A DNA stretch of 64,000 nt from an uncultured SAR86 cluster bacterium (GTDB lineage Bacteria; Pseudomonadota; Gammaproteobacteria; Magnimaribacterales; AG-339-G14): positions 497,391-561,390 of the forward strand of contig CACILL010000001.1 of NCBI GenBank assembly GCA_902587545.1, read 5' to 3'. The notes below the pieces were generated by a model, which was given only the letters and a program-made list of their open reading frames with translations, was not told the DNA's origin and searched no databases. Positions 34,621 through 42,227 of this stretch are shown piece by piece (the stretch's first letter is position 1; each line of letters begins with the position of its first letter). A program made the position numbers and the translations under genes.

Positions 34621-35919
34621 ATGACAAAAATTAATGATTCATTAACTCTTCCTTGCGGACAGGTTATTAAAAATAGAGTTTGTAAAGCCGCTATGACAGA
34701 ACGAATTGCCCTAGGCAATAACTTTACTAACGAAAAGCATATTGAGCTTTATAAAATGTGGGGTGCAGGTGATATCGGCATTTTACTTACCGGCAACGTC
34801 CAAGTGCACCGAGATAATTTAGAAGGTCCAGCTAATGTCGCAATTGAGGAGGATACTTATAAAGATCAAATGCCAATGCTGAAAAAATGGGCAGAGACTG
34901 CAACTCAAGAAGGTAGCAGACTTTGGATGCAAATTTCACATGCCGGAAGACAAACGCCAGGCGAGATCAATATGAGCCCCATGTCACCCTCCGATGTGCA
35001 ATTGAAAATTCCAGGCAGGAAATATGGCAAACCTATCCCTATGACTGAGGAAGATATTCAGGATGTCATCAATAGATTTGTGTTTACGGCAAAAATTGCC
35101 AGAGAGTCAGGATTTGATGGCATTCAGCTGCACTCTGCTCATGGTTATCTTCTATCTCAATTTTTATCTCCTGATATCAATCAAAGATCTGATGCTTGGG
35201 GCGGATCCTTGGAAAACAGAGCTAGAATCCATCTGGAAATCATCAAAAAATGCCGAGAGGAAGTGGGTAATGATTTCGCAATTTCCATAAAAATGAACTC
35301 AGCAGATTTTCAAAAAGGGGGCTTTTCTCCAGAAGATTCCATTCAAGTAGCAAAATTATTCAGCGATTCAGGGATAGACAACATCGAAATTTCGGGTGGA
35401 ACTTATGAGCAGCCAAGATTATTGGGTTTGGATAAGGTCAGCATCAACCCAAAGAGAAGCGAAAATAGAAAAGAGAGCACAGTTGCTCGTGAGGCATATT
35501 TCCTGTCTTATGCTGAAGAAATAGCAAAAGTTGTAAACATTCCTTTGATGGTAACGGGTGGATTTAGGACTAAAGAAGGTATGGAGGCAGCATTAAGAGA
35601 CGGAGCTTGTGAAATAGTTGGAGTTGGCAGACCTCTTTGTGCAAATCCTTATGCGATAAAAGAATTATTGTCTGGACAGATTGATGAATTACCAAAATAC
35701 GAAAAAACTCTATCGATTGGCCCCTGGTGGCTCTCACCGACAAGCCCTTTCAGATTAATTCAGGCAATCAATGCTTTTAGTGCTCAAGCTTGGTTTTACC
35801 AACAAATTAAAAAAATGGGTAAAGGATTAATGCCGGATTTAAATCTCAAACCTTGGAAAGCATTCAGAGAGGATGCTAAGGCTGACCAAGAGGCTATAAA
35901 AGAATATCAAAATTTTTAA
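34621..35919 (+). CDS. NADH:flavin oxidoreductase, Old Yellow Enzyme family
   Basis: A 432-residue FMN-dependent TIM-barrel enzyme. SHAGRQTPG (106-114) and QLHSAHGYLLSQFLSP are the family's FMN/substrate segments, followed by NQRSDAWGGSLENRAR. It resembles the catalytic domain of 2,4-dienoyl-CoA reductase without the C-terminal ferredoxin-reductase half, so it should reduce activated alkenes using an external electron route. The C-terminus (about 365-432) is extended and helical. Translation starts about ten bases after the likely transcription start and lacks a Shine-Dalgarno. A DUF1330 gene follows with a strong AAAGGAG. Confidence 0.9.
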   Translation: MTKINDSLTLPCGQVIKNRVCKAAMTERIALGNNFTNEKHIELYKMWGAGDIGILLTGNVQVHRDNLEGPANVAIEEDTYKDQMPMLKKWAETATQEGSRLWMQISHAGRQTPGEINMSPMSPSDVQLKIPGRKYGKPIPMTEEDIQDVINRFVFTAKIARESGFDGIQLHSAHGYLLSQFLSPDINQRSDAWGGSLENRARIHLEIIKKCREEVGNDFAISIKMNSADFQKGGFSPEDSIQVAKLFSDSGIDNIEISGGTYEQPRLLGLDKVSINPKRSENRKESTVAREAYFLSYAEEIAKVVNIPLMVTGGFRTKEGMEAALRDGACEIVGVGRPLCANPYAIKELLSGQIDELPKYEKTLSIGPWWLSPTSPFRLIQAINAFSAQAWFYQQIKKMGKGLMPDLNLKPWKAFREDAKADQEAIKEYQNF

Positions 35920-35943
35920 TTCGAATTCAAAGGAGCTAAAAAA

Positions 35944-36366
35944 ATGAAAGTAGAAAACAAAGTGATGCCAAATGAAAAACAAATGGAAGAATTTTTAGAG
36001 GAAGGTAATGATGAGCCTATCTTTATGGTGAACCTTTTAAAATTCAAAGAGAAGGCAGAATATCCTGATAAACGTGAAACTGATCTTTCTGGAAGAGAGG
36101 CTTATGCCATCTATGGCGCAGAAGTGGTAAAGCATCTAGAAAAAGTGGGCGGCAAACCCATTTTCGGCTCAGATGTTACTAGGCTTATGCTGGGTGAAGT
36201 CGAAGAGCTTTGGGATCAAGTAGCCATTGCTATGTACCCAAATAGAAAAGCAATGTTGAAAATGATCTCAGATCCTGATTATATTGAAAGCGCCCAACAC
36301 AGAGTTGCTGGTTTAGCAGGCCAATTAAATATTGAAACAAAGATAAGAAATAATGAAGGTTTTTAA
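35944..36366 (+). CDS. DUF1330-family protein
   Basis: A 140-residue cytosolic protein of the DUF1330 family (dimeric alpha/beta barrel). Signatures are PIFMVNLLKFKE near 25-36, GREAYAIYG and the closing ALYPNRKAMLKM-like stretch (AMYPNRKAMLKMISDPDY near 98-115). Members are small ferredoxin-like proteins, and no enzymatic role is settled. It is 25 bp downstream of the OYE gene with an AAAGGAG ribosome site, and the last 14 nt overlap the TPR gene. Confidence 0.85.
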   Translation: MKVENKVMPNEKQMEEFLEEGNDEPIFMVNLLKFKEKAEYPDKRETDLSGREAYAIYGAEVVKHLEKVGGKPIFGSDVTRLMLGEVEELWDQVAIAMYPNRKAMLKMISDPDYIESAQHRVAGLAGQLNIETKIRNNEGF

Positions 36367-36805
36367 AGTTTTAGGGCTTATAGTCCTTGTAGTTTTTTCT
36401 GTTTCGCTGTCTGCAGCGAAATACGATAAAAAAGTTGATCCCACAGAACTCTATGAGAAAGCGACCAGTCATTTAAAAAATGAGGAATATCGCAAAGCCT
36501 TAAGAGTTCTTGGAAAATATACAAAATCCAAACCGAAAGATGCCGATGGTTGGACGCTTTATGCTTTTGCGCAAAGAAAGTTAAAAAGTTATAAGAAAGC
36601 AGAAGCAAATTATGAAAAAGCTCTTAAATTAGATCCTGAAAATAAAATTGCTTTGGAGTATCAAGGTGAACTATTTGTCGAAACGGAACGTTTAGGACTG
36701 GCTCAAGTTAATTTGAATAAGCTCAAAGAGTTATGTCCTACCTCTTGCGATGAACTAGAGCAGTTAAAAAAATACATTAATCTAGAAGCTGAAAAATCCC
36801 TGTGA
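36353..36805 (+). CDS. Exported TPR-repeat protein
   Basis: A 150-residue protein with a signal peptide (about 1-22, cleavage after SLSAA). About two and a half tetratricopeptide repeats follow: ELYEKATSHLKNEEYRKALR, DGWTLYAFAQRKLKSYKKAE and the following NYEKALKLDPENKIALEYQG, the last with the standard TPR spacing. TPR proteins are protein-binding scaffolds; the partner is unknown. It overlaps genes on both sides (14 nt upstream, GTGA downstream), so it is translationally linked into the OYE unit. Confidence 0.85.
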   Translation: MKVFKVLGLIVLVVFSVSLSAAKYDKKVDPTELYEKATSHLKNEEYRKALRVLGKYTKSKPKDADGWTLYAFAQRKLKSYKKAEANYEKALKLDPENKIALEYQGELFVETERLGLAQVNLNKLKELCPTSCDELEQLKKYINLEAEKSL

Positions 36806-37659
36806 TCATTTTAGATGGCAGCATGGGCAATGAATTGCTCAAACGCACCAACAAACCCTCTTCTGGTTTATGGTCAGCGCAATTTCTAATTGACTCTCCA
36901 AATTTAGTAAAAGAAGTACATCAGGCTTATATTGATGTAGGTGCCCAAGTGATTACCACTAACACTTATTCAACGATCCCCAGTTACCTACAAAAAGAAA
37001 ATAAAACAATTTTAATGAAAGACTTAATTAGAAAGGCTGGCGTTATTGCGCGCGAGGTAGCTGACAACAATGACCAAGAAATCTTGGTTGCAGGTAGTTT
37101 GCCACCTCTTGATGAAAGTTACCGACCTGATTTGGTACCAAACGAAAAAGATTCCATACCCATTTATGAAGAACTAATTGATGAGCTTAATTCTTTCGTT
37201 GACATCTTTCTATGTGAAACGGTTTCTTCAATTGCAGAAACTTCAAACGTTTTAAAAGCATTAAAGAACATGGCTAAGCGTCATAAAAAAATTTGGCTTT
37301 CGTGGACTTTATTGGAAGATAAAAGTGGCAGACTTAGAAGTAAAGAAACCATTGAAGAAGCCTTTCATTTTGCTGAAAGTTTTAATCCCGATGCTTATCT
37401 TTTTAATTGCACCGATCCAATAGCGATTACCGAAGGCATAAAGAAGTTATCCAAACTCACGGATAAACCAATTGGTTGTTACCCAAACGTTTTTGGGGTT
37501 CCTTTCGATTGGACCTTGGATAATGATGTGCAAGTTGAACTTAGAAATCTTTCCGTGAAGCAATTTGTTGAGTACAAAAATTTGTGGGAAGATTTGGGAG
37601 CTTCCATCATTGGCGGGTGTTGCGGGTTAGGTCCTGATTACATCAAAGCCATTGCATAA
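36802..37659 (+). CDS. Homocysteine S-methyltransferase family protein
   Basis: A 285-residue zinc methyltransferase of the homocysteine S-methyltransferase family. The three zinc-binding cysteines are visible: LFNCTDP (about 206) and the pair in GGCCGLGP near the C-terminus. ILDGSMGNELLKR opens the barrel. It probably transfers a methyl group from S-methylmethionine or a related donor to homocysteine (the MmuM type), without a cobalamin domain. It starts at GTG, whose bases overlap the preceding stop (GTGA). A terminator follows 2 bp after the stop. Confidence 0.88.
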   Translation: MIILDGSMGNELLKRTNKPSSGLWSAQFLIDSPNLVKEVHQAYIDVGAQVITTNTYSTIPSYLQKENKTILMKDLIRKAGVIAREVADNNDQEILVAGSLPPLDESYRPDLVPNEKDSIPIYEELIDELNSFVDIFLCETVSSIAETSNVLKALKNMAKRHKKIWLSWTLLEDKSGRLRSKETIEEAFHFAESFNPDAYLFNCTDPIAITEGIKKLSKLTDKPIGCYPNVFGVPFDWTLDNDVQVELRNLSVKQFVEYKNLWEDLGASIIGGCCGLGPDYIKAIA

Positions 37660-37661
37660 AA

Positions 37662-37707
37662 AAATTCCCCAGAAAATGTAACGCATTCCAGGGAATTTAT
37701 TTTTTTT
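37662..37707. terminator. Bidirectional rho-independent terminator
   Basis: An 8-bp stem, AAATTCCC (37662-37669) with GGGAATTT (37691-37698), has a 21-nt loop containing a minor AATG/CATT pairing. Seven T follow on the plus strand and a seven-base A-run (37658-37664) gives T on the minus strand. It separates the OYE unit from the convergent nitronate monooxygenase gene. Confidence 0.8.
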
Positions 37708-37713
37708 AGCTTT

Positions 37714-38691
37714 TTAAGCTACAAATTGAGAGAGTCTGCTTTTGATAATTTCTTCAGCATCAGAAACTATTCTTTCAACCAGCTCTTTACAAGTCGGTAT
37801 GTCATGAATCAGTCCTGCAACCATTCCACAACTCCAAGCGCCAGCATCCATGGTGCCTTCTTGCATGATTTTCGGATAGACCCCAGCCACTTCATCCATG
37901 ATGTCAGTGATTTGAATTTCATCACCCAAAGCTTTTTCTTTTTCAAGAATCTTTTGCACTGCACCGTTAGCTAAAACCCTTTCCGTATTTCTTAAAGGTC
38001 TCATGATCAATTCGGTGTCCAATTCAGAAGCTGCAACCAAAGCTTCTTTCACGTTCTGGTGAACTGGTGCTTCTTTAGTTGCAATGAATCTTGTACCCAT
38101 GTTGATTCCATCTGCGCCCATAGATAGGGCAGCTGCAAGTTGTTGGCCATTACCCATTCCACCTGACGCCACAAAAGGAATAGAAAGTTCTTCAGCTGCT
38201 CTTGGCAGAAGAATCATATTCGGTATGTCATCTTCTCCTGGGTGACCACCACATTCAAAACCGTCAACACTGACAGCATCACAGCCAATTTTTTCAGCTT
38301 TGAGTGAATGTCTGACAGAAGTACATTTGTGGATGACTTTAATACCAGCACCTTTAAGGTCAGGCATGTAAGCTTCAGGACTTCTGCCTGCGGTTTCAAC
38401 GATTTTTACTCCGCCCTCGACAATTGCTTTGATGTAACCTGGATAATCAGGCTCTTGAAAGCCAGGTAAGAAAGTTAAATTGACGCCAAAAGGTTTATCA
38501 GTCATTTCATGACATTTTGCAATTTCTTTAGCTAGGTCATCAGGAGTTTTTTGGGTTAGACCTGTAATGATTCCTAGACCGCCTGCGTTGGCAACTGCAG
38601 AAGCCATCTCTGCAAAACCTACGTAGTGCATTCCTCCTTGAATAACTGGATGTTCAATACCGAACATTTCGGTGATTTTCGTTTTTATCAT
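37714..38691 (-). CDS. Nitronate monooxygenase (NPD family)
   Basis: A 325-residue FMN enzyme of the nitronate monooxygenase/2-nitropropane dioxygenase family. Signatures are HPVIQGGMHYVGFAEMASA (15-33), FGVNLTFLP, ECGGHPGEDDIP and ASGGMGNGQQLAAALSMGAD (the FMN phosphate site). It would oxidise alkyl nitronates such as propionate-3-nitronate, or act as an enoyl reductase in some relatives. The ribosome site GGGAG sits before the ATG. It is 74 bp downstream of the GMC oxidoreductase. Confidence 0.92.
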   Translation of the reverse strand: MIKTKITEMFGIEHPVIQGGMHYVGFAEMASAVANAGGLGIITGLTQKTPDDLAKEIAKCHEMTDKPFGVNLTFLPGFQEPDYPGYIKAIVEGGVKIVETAGRSPEAYMPDLKGAGIKVIHKCTSVRHSLKAEKIGCDAVSVDGFECGGHPGEDDIPNMILLPRAAEELSIPFVASGGMGNGQQLAAALSMGADGINMGTRFIATKEAPVHQNVKEALVAASELDTELIMRPLRNTERVLANGAVQKILEKEKALGDEIQITDIMDEVAGVYPKIMQEGTMDAGAWSCGMVAGLIHDIPTCKELVERIVSDAEEIIKSRLSQFVA

Positions 38692-38765
38692 TTTTTCTCC
38701 CTAATAAATTGAAAGTTTAATTTAAAGCCCATAAGGCTTTTTGTCTACCAAAAGGCTTGATTATT

Positions 38766-40442
38766 TTAAGCCCAAGCTGACTTGATCATATCAGCTGCTT
38801 TTTCTCCAATCATTATGGTTGGAGCGTTTGTATTCCCTCCAACCAAAGTTGGCATGATGGAGGCATCTACAACTCGAACATTTTCTAATGCATGAACTTT
38901 GAGTTCATGATTCACCACACTCATCTCATCAGAACCCATTTTGCAAGTCCCCACAGGATGATAGACGGTGTCTGCTCGAGCACGCATTGCGGCTTCAATA
39001 TCTGCATCACTGTTGATATCGACAGGATCTTGGACTTTCCTGGTAAAAGGTCTTAATGGTTCAGCATCCATGATCTGCATCATCTTGCGGTAACCCTTAA
39101 TCATGATATCCATATCCTCTCTCTCGGAAAAAAACTTGGGATCAATTTTTGGCGAGTCAAAGGCATCGTTTGAATTGAGAGTAACCTCACCAGTGGATTT
39201 GGGTCTCAACAAACAAACGTGACAACCCAGACCATGACCAAAAGCAATGGTTCTGCCATGGTCAATTATTTTTGCCAAGACAAAGTGCAGTTGTATATCT
39301 GGAATTTCTAAACTTTCATCGGTTTTGATAAAGCCTCCAGCTTCTGCAACCGTAGAAGTCATCTGTCCCTTTCTAGTAAATAGATATTTCAAAAGTTCAA
39401 AAGGCTGACGATATAAAAGCGATTTTAGTGAGAAGCCCAATAAATCCGTATCGTCTACCGGATGATTGGTAATGTAATCAATGTGATCTTGAAGATTTTT
39501 CCCTACTCCTGGGATATTAAAGATGGTGTCTATCCCATGTCTGTTCAATTCTTCTGCGGGTCCAATGCCAGAGCGCATTAAAATTTGTGGCGAGCCAAAA
39601 GCTCCCGAAGAGACGATTACTTCGCGCTGGCATTTTAAATGAATTTTATTTTTTTGTTTATCAAAACAATCCACGCCTACTGCTTTATTTCCTTCGAAGA
39701 CAATTCGATCTACTTGGGTATCCGTTAATACCGTAAGATTGGGTCTGTCTAAATTTGGCGTTAGATAAGCTGCAGCAGCGCTCCATCTTCTGCCTTGTTT
39801 TTGTGTTGTGTGATAGTAGCCAATACCTTCTTGGTCGGCACCATTAAAATCCTGATTTTCTTGATAAAATTTAGCACCTGCTTCAATGAAGTAGTCCTTA
39901 TATTTTGAATTATTCTCTACGGCAGTAACATTTAAAGGTCCTCCTTGACCATGAAAAACATCATCGATCAATTCGTTGTGTTCCGCTTTTTTAAAGTAAG
40001 GCAAAACTTCATCATAAGACCAGCCGGAATTTCCTAGTTTTGACCAATGATCGTAATCCCAACGATGTCCTCTCACATAGAGCATGGCATTTATTGAACT
40101 CGATCCTCCTAATGTCTTTCCTCTCGGTTGATAACCTTTTCGATGTTCTTCAGGTTCATCTTTCATGGTGTGGGTTTGACCTGTCGGATCAGCTACAACG
40201 ACTTCTGTGGCTGGTAATTTTTCTTTAGCGAAACCCTTTTGAGGTTCGGTTTCAAAAGCCCAATTCATCTTGCTTGTTGGCCCCATGTAAGCAAACAGGG
40301 CGGGTACGTGAATTCTTACATCTTTATCTTTGGAACCTGCTTCAATTAGACAAACTTTGTGATTTGGATTTTCTGAAAGTCTCCCAGCTAGAACACAGCC
40401 AGCTGAACCTGCTCCTAAAATGATGTAATCGAATTCATTCAT
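38766..40442 (-). CDS. GMC-family oxidoreductase, choline dehydrogenase-like
   Basis: A 558-residue flavoprotein of the glucose-methanol-choline family. The FAD motif ILGAGSAGCVLAGRLSE (7-23), GGSSSINAMLYVRG and the second GMC signature GAFGSPQILMRSGIGP are all present. The catalytic HPVGTCKMG and the C-terminal GGNTNAPTIMIGEKAADMI supply the His/Asn pair. It oxidises an alcohol to an aldehyde; choline is only a family guess. A roughly 30-residue loop near 80-110 (EVVVADPTGQTHTMKDEPEE) is longer than in BetA. No betaine aldehyde dehydrogenase is adjacent. Confidence 0.9.
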   Translation of the reverse strand: MNEFDYIILGAGSAGCVLAGRLSENPNHKVCLIEAGSKDKDVRIHVPALFAYMGPTSKMNWAFETEPQKGFAKEKLPATEVVVADPTGQTHTMKDEPEEHRKGYQPRGKTLGGSSSINAMLYVRGHRWDYDHWSKLGNSGWSYDEVLPYFKKAEHNELIDDVFHGQGGPLNVTAVENNSKYKDYFIEAGAKFYQENQDFNGADQEGIGYYHTTQKQGRRWSAAAAYLTPNLDRPNLTVLTDTQVDRIVFEGNKAVGVDCFDKQKNKIHLKCQREVIVSSGAFGSPQILMRSGIGPAEELNRHGIDTIFNIPGVGKNLQDHIDYITNHPVDDTDLLGFSLKSLLYRQPFELLKYLFTRKGQMTSTVAEAGGFIKTDESLEIPDIQLHFVLAKIIDHGRTIAFGHGLGCHVCLLRPKSTGEVTLNSNDAFDSPKIDPKFFSEREDMDIMIKGYRKMMQIMDAEPLRPFTRKVQDPVDINSDADIEAAMRARADTVYHPVGTCKMGSDEMSVVNHELKVHALENVRVVDASIMPTLVGGNTNAPTIMIGEKAADMIKSAWA

Positions 40443-40483
40443 TGGTTTTCCTCTGAAAAGATTATTTTATGAATTTTTAAAAT

Positions 40484-41491
40484 TTATTCCATAGTGATGG
40501 AAATTTTTCCAAAATGTTTGTTATCGATCTGATGTTGAAAAGCTTCCGCTAATTCAGCCAAATCAAATGCATCGCTAATAACAGGTTTGATTTCGGAATT
40601 ATCCAGATATTTAACCATAGCCTTTTGCGATTGATGATTTGCCATCGCAATTCCACTGGTTCTGACTTGTTTAAGAAAAATTCGCGGTAAAACCAATTCA
40701 TTTGCTGCAGGCCCACTTAATACACCAATCAAGGCAATATGGCCGCCAAGTTTAACTGCCCGAATGGATTCATTGAAAGTTTCTCCGCCTCCTACTTCAA
40801 CAACATGATCGACACCTTCATTATCTGTGAGCTCCAAAACTTTTTCTCCCCATTTAGGATGTTCTTTATAATTAATTATCTCATCTGCTCCAAGAGCTTT
40901 TAATTTTTCAGCTTTCTCTTCAGATGATGTTGTAGCTATAACCTTGGCCCCCATTTCTTTGGCAAACTGTAAAGCAATAATTGAAACCCCTCCGGTACCT
41001 TGAACCAAAACAGATTCTCCAGATTGCAATCTCCCTTCATCTACAAGTGCTCGCCAAGCAGTCAAACCCGCACAGGGTAGAGTAGCTGCTTCTTGTAAGG
41101 ACCATTTTGAAGGCATTTTAGTAACGGCAGTTTCTTCAATAGCAATATACTCAGTGGCATAGCCATCCTGATTATCTCCAATAAAACTCAATAACTCATA
41201 ACGCGGAGGCCCATCAATCCAGTTAGGGAAACACGCACTCATGACCTTATCTCCAACTTTCCAGCTTTTAACTGCTGTTCCAATCTCAACTACCTCGCCG
41301 GCAGCGTCACCCAACAAAACACGTCCATCATCGGTAGGAATCAATCCCAGGGCACACATTAAATCGTGGTAGTTAAGGCTACTTGCATTAACTTTGATTA
41401 AAATTTCGTTATCTTTTGGTTTAGGAATTTCCAATTCATTAAGTTTGAATTTATCCAACCCCCCAGGTTTTGCCAGTTGCATCTGTCTCAT
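40484..41491 (-). CDS. NAD(P)-dependent alcohol dehydrogenase, quinone oxidoreductase-like
   Basis: A 335-residue medium-chain dehydrogenase. SLNYHDLMCALG (36-47) replaces the Cys-Gly-x-Asp zinc motif of classical alcohol dehydrogenases, and the structural zinc cysteines are missing, so it is a zinc-free member. The nucleotide motif is QGTGGVSIIALQFA near 164-177, with the usual GADEIINY later. It should reduce or oxidise carbonyl compounds with NAD(P)H. Its stop is 41 bp from the GMC oxidoreductase, so the two may act in sequence on an alcohol. Confidence 0.87.
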   Translation of the reverse strand: MRQMQLAKPGGLDKFKLNELEIPKPKDNEILIKVNASSLNYHDLMCALGLIPTDDGRVLLGDAAGEVVEIGTAVKSWKVGDKVMSACFPNWIDGPPRYELLSFIGDNQDGYATEYIAIEETAVTKMPSKWSLQEAATLPCAGLTAWRALVDEGRLQSGESVLVQGTGGVSIIALQFAKEMGAKVIATTSSEEKAEKLKALGADEIINYKEHPKWGEKVLELTDNEGVDHVVEVGGGETFNESIRAVKLGGHIALIGVLSGPAANELVLPRIFLKQVRTSGIAMANHQSQKAMVKYLDNSEIKPVISDAFDLAELAEAFQHQIDNKHFGKISITME

Positions 41492-41790
41492 AATTTATTC
41501 CTCGTGTGTAAGATTTTAATTAGAACAAAAAAGTCCTTTTTTTAGAATGAAAACTAAGGATTTAAAAAGAATAAAAAAATGTTTTTTTATAACTTTTGTG
41601 AAATTAGTTATAATTTTTTGTAAATTTTAAGCGAAATCCCCTTCTTACATCTAGTAAAAAAGCCTATAAGTACTATACTTTCGTCGATTTTGATCGATTG
41701 TAAATATTTGAAACAGCAAAATTTCAATTTGAGTGCAAAAATCGACATTTTTGTTAATTTTTCATCAATTTTGGCCTTTTTTTGCAGTTG
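41492..41790. other. AT-rich spacer without a supported gene
   Basis: Three hundred bases of very AT-rich DNA upstream of the promoter at 41791. It contains an inverted repeat TCGAT-TTTG-ATCGA (41684-41697) and several ATCGA or CATCAA-like words, as a regulator site cluster or UP element might. The only long frame here (minus, 41608-41835) is low-complexity Lys/Ile/Phe and is not supported. Confidence 0.4.
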
Positions 41791-41833
41791 TATAATGCCC
41801 TCGATCTTAAAAAAGGAACTTATTTTAAAGATC
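41791..41833 (+). promoter_or_regulatory. Promoter -10 (TATAAT) and leader hairpin of the small-peptide transcript
   Basis: A perfect TATAAT (41791-41796), followed by GCCC, lies 115 bp before the 30-aa frame; the -35 region is poor. Starting just after it, GATCTT (41803-41808) pairs with AAGATC (41828-41833) to give a hairpin at the very 5' end of the expected RNA. An untranslated leader of about 105 nt results. Confidence 0.5.
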
Positions 41834-41911
41834 ATCTTTTTAAATGAACTTTTAAAAGATTAATCTCTCTAGTAAGTATCTTAATTAACCATCAGCTTAA
41901 AGGAGTTAGCG

Positions 41912-42004
41912 ATGATCAATAGAGTGGTAACAGGAACTTTAGGATTTTGTTTTTGCCTCTCTTTTATTCTTTATTTAGGAGTGATAGCAATTAACTTTTT
42001 CTAG
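41912..42004 (+). CDS. 30-aa single-pass membrane peptide
   Basis: A 30-codon frame, ATG (41912-41914) to TAG (42002-42004), with a strong AAAGGAG ribosome site seven bases upstream (41899-41905). The product is almost one membrane helix: a short polar N-terminus (MINRVVTG), then a hydrophobic stretch to the C-terminal Phe-Phe, with two Cys in FCFCL. It has its own TATAAT promoter and a UUCG terminator, so it forms an independent transcript of about 270 nt. I know no homologue. It could be a subunit-stabilising peptide of a membrane complex, a type I toxin-like peptide, or the coding part of a dual-function small RNA. Confidence 0.7.
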   Translation: MINRVVTGTLGFCFCLSFILYLGVIAINFF

Positions 42005-42042
42005 TACTCTAAAGAAATAAATTTATAAAGTTCTCCCCCCCT

Positions 42043-42076
42043 AATCCCCTTGCTTCGGCAAGGGGATTTCTTTTTT
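42043..42076 (+). terminator. Rho-independent terminator with UUCG tetraloop
   Basis: An 11-bp perfect stem, AATCCCCTTGC (42043-42053) with GCAAGGGGATT (42058-42068), is capped by TTCG, an exceptionally stable loop. The tail is TCTTTTTT. It ends the transcript carrying the 30-aa peptide. Confidence 0.93.
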
Positions 42077-42100
42077 GGAAATAATAACTTAGAGTGCGGT

Positions 42101-42223
42101 ATGACCAAACAATGTGAAGAGTGCCTTAAAGAACTGCCTTTCAGTTACTTCTCCAAACAAAGAGGCGGCTTGATGGGTCTCAGAAGAGTTTGTCGATCCT
42201 GCGAAAAAAAGAACTTCTGCTGA
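42101..42223 (+). CDS. 40-aa zinc-ribbon protein
   Basis: A 40-codon frame, ATG (42101-42103) to TGA (42221-42223), with a typical four-cysteine ribbon: Cys5/Cys8 (QCEEC) and Cys31/Cys34 (VCRSC), plus a final Cys40. Between them lie ELPFSYFSK and GLMGLRRV. The pattern K-x-C-x-x-C...L-P...F-x-K...G-L-R-x-x-C-x-x-C is the ribbon found at the N-terminus of many HNH endonucleases, here alone without the nuclease. It is convergent with selO and starts 25 bp after the UUCG terminator. Probably nucleic-acid binding; no further function can be read. Confidence 0.68.
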   Translation: MTKQCEECLKELPFSYFSKQRGGLMGLRRVCRSCEKKNFC

Positions 42224-42227
42224 ATAC

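Noticed and set aside
38724..38742. Hairpin AAAGCC/GGCTTT between the GMC and nitronate monooxygenase genes
   Set aside because: On the minus strand, where it would matter, it lacks a T-tract; the stem is only six pairs. Not called a terminator.
41608..41835. A 75-codon minus-strand frame in the spacer before the 30-aa gene
   Set aside because: Low-complexity Lys/Ile/Phe/Leu composition as expected from AT-rich DNA, no ribosome site, and it crosses the TATAAT promoter of the opposite strand.
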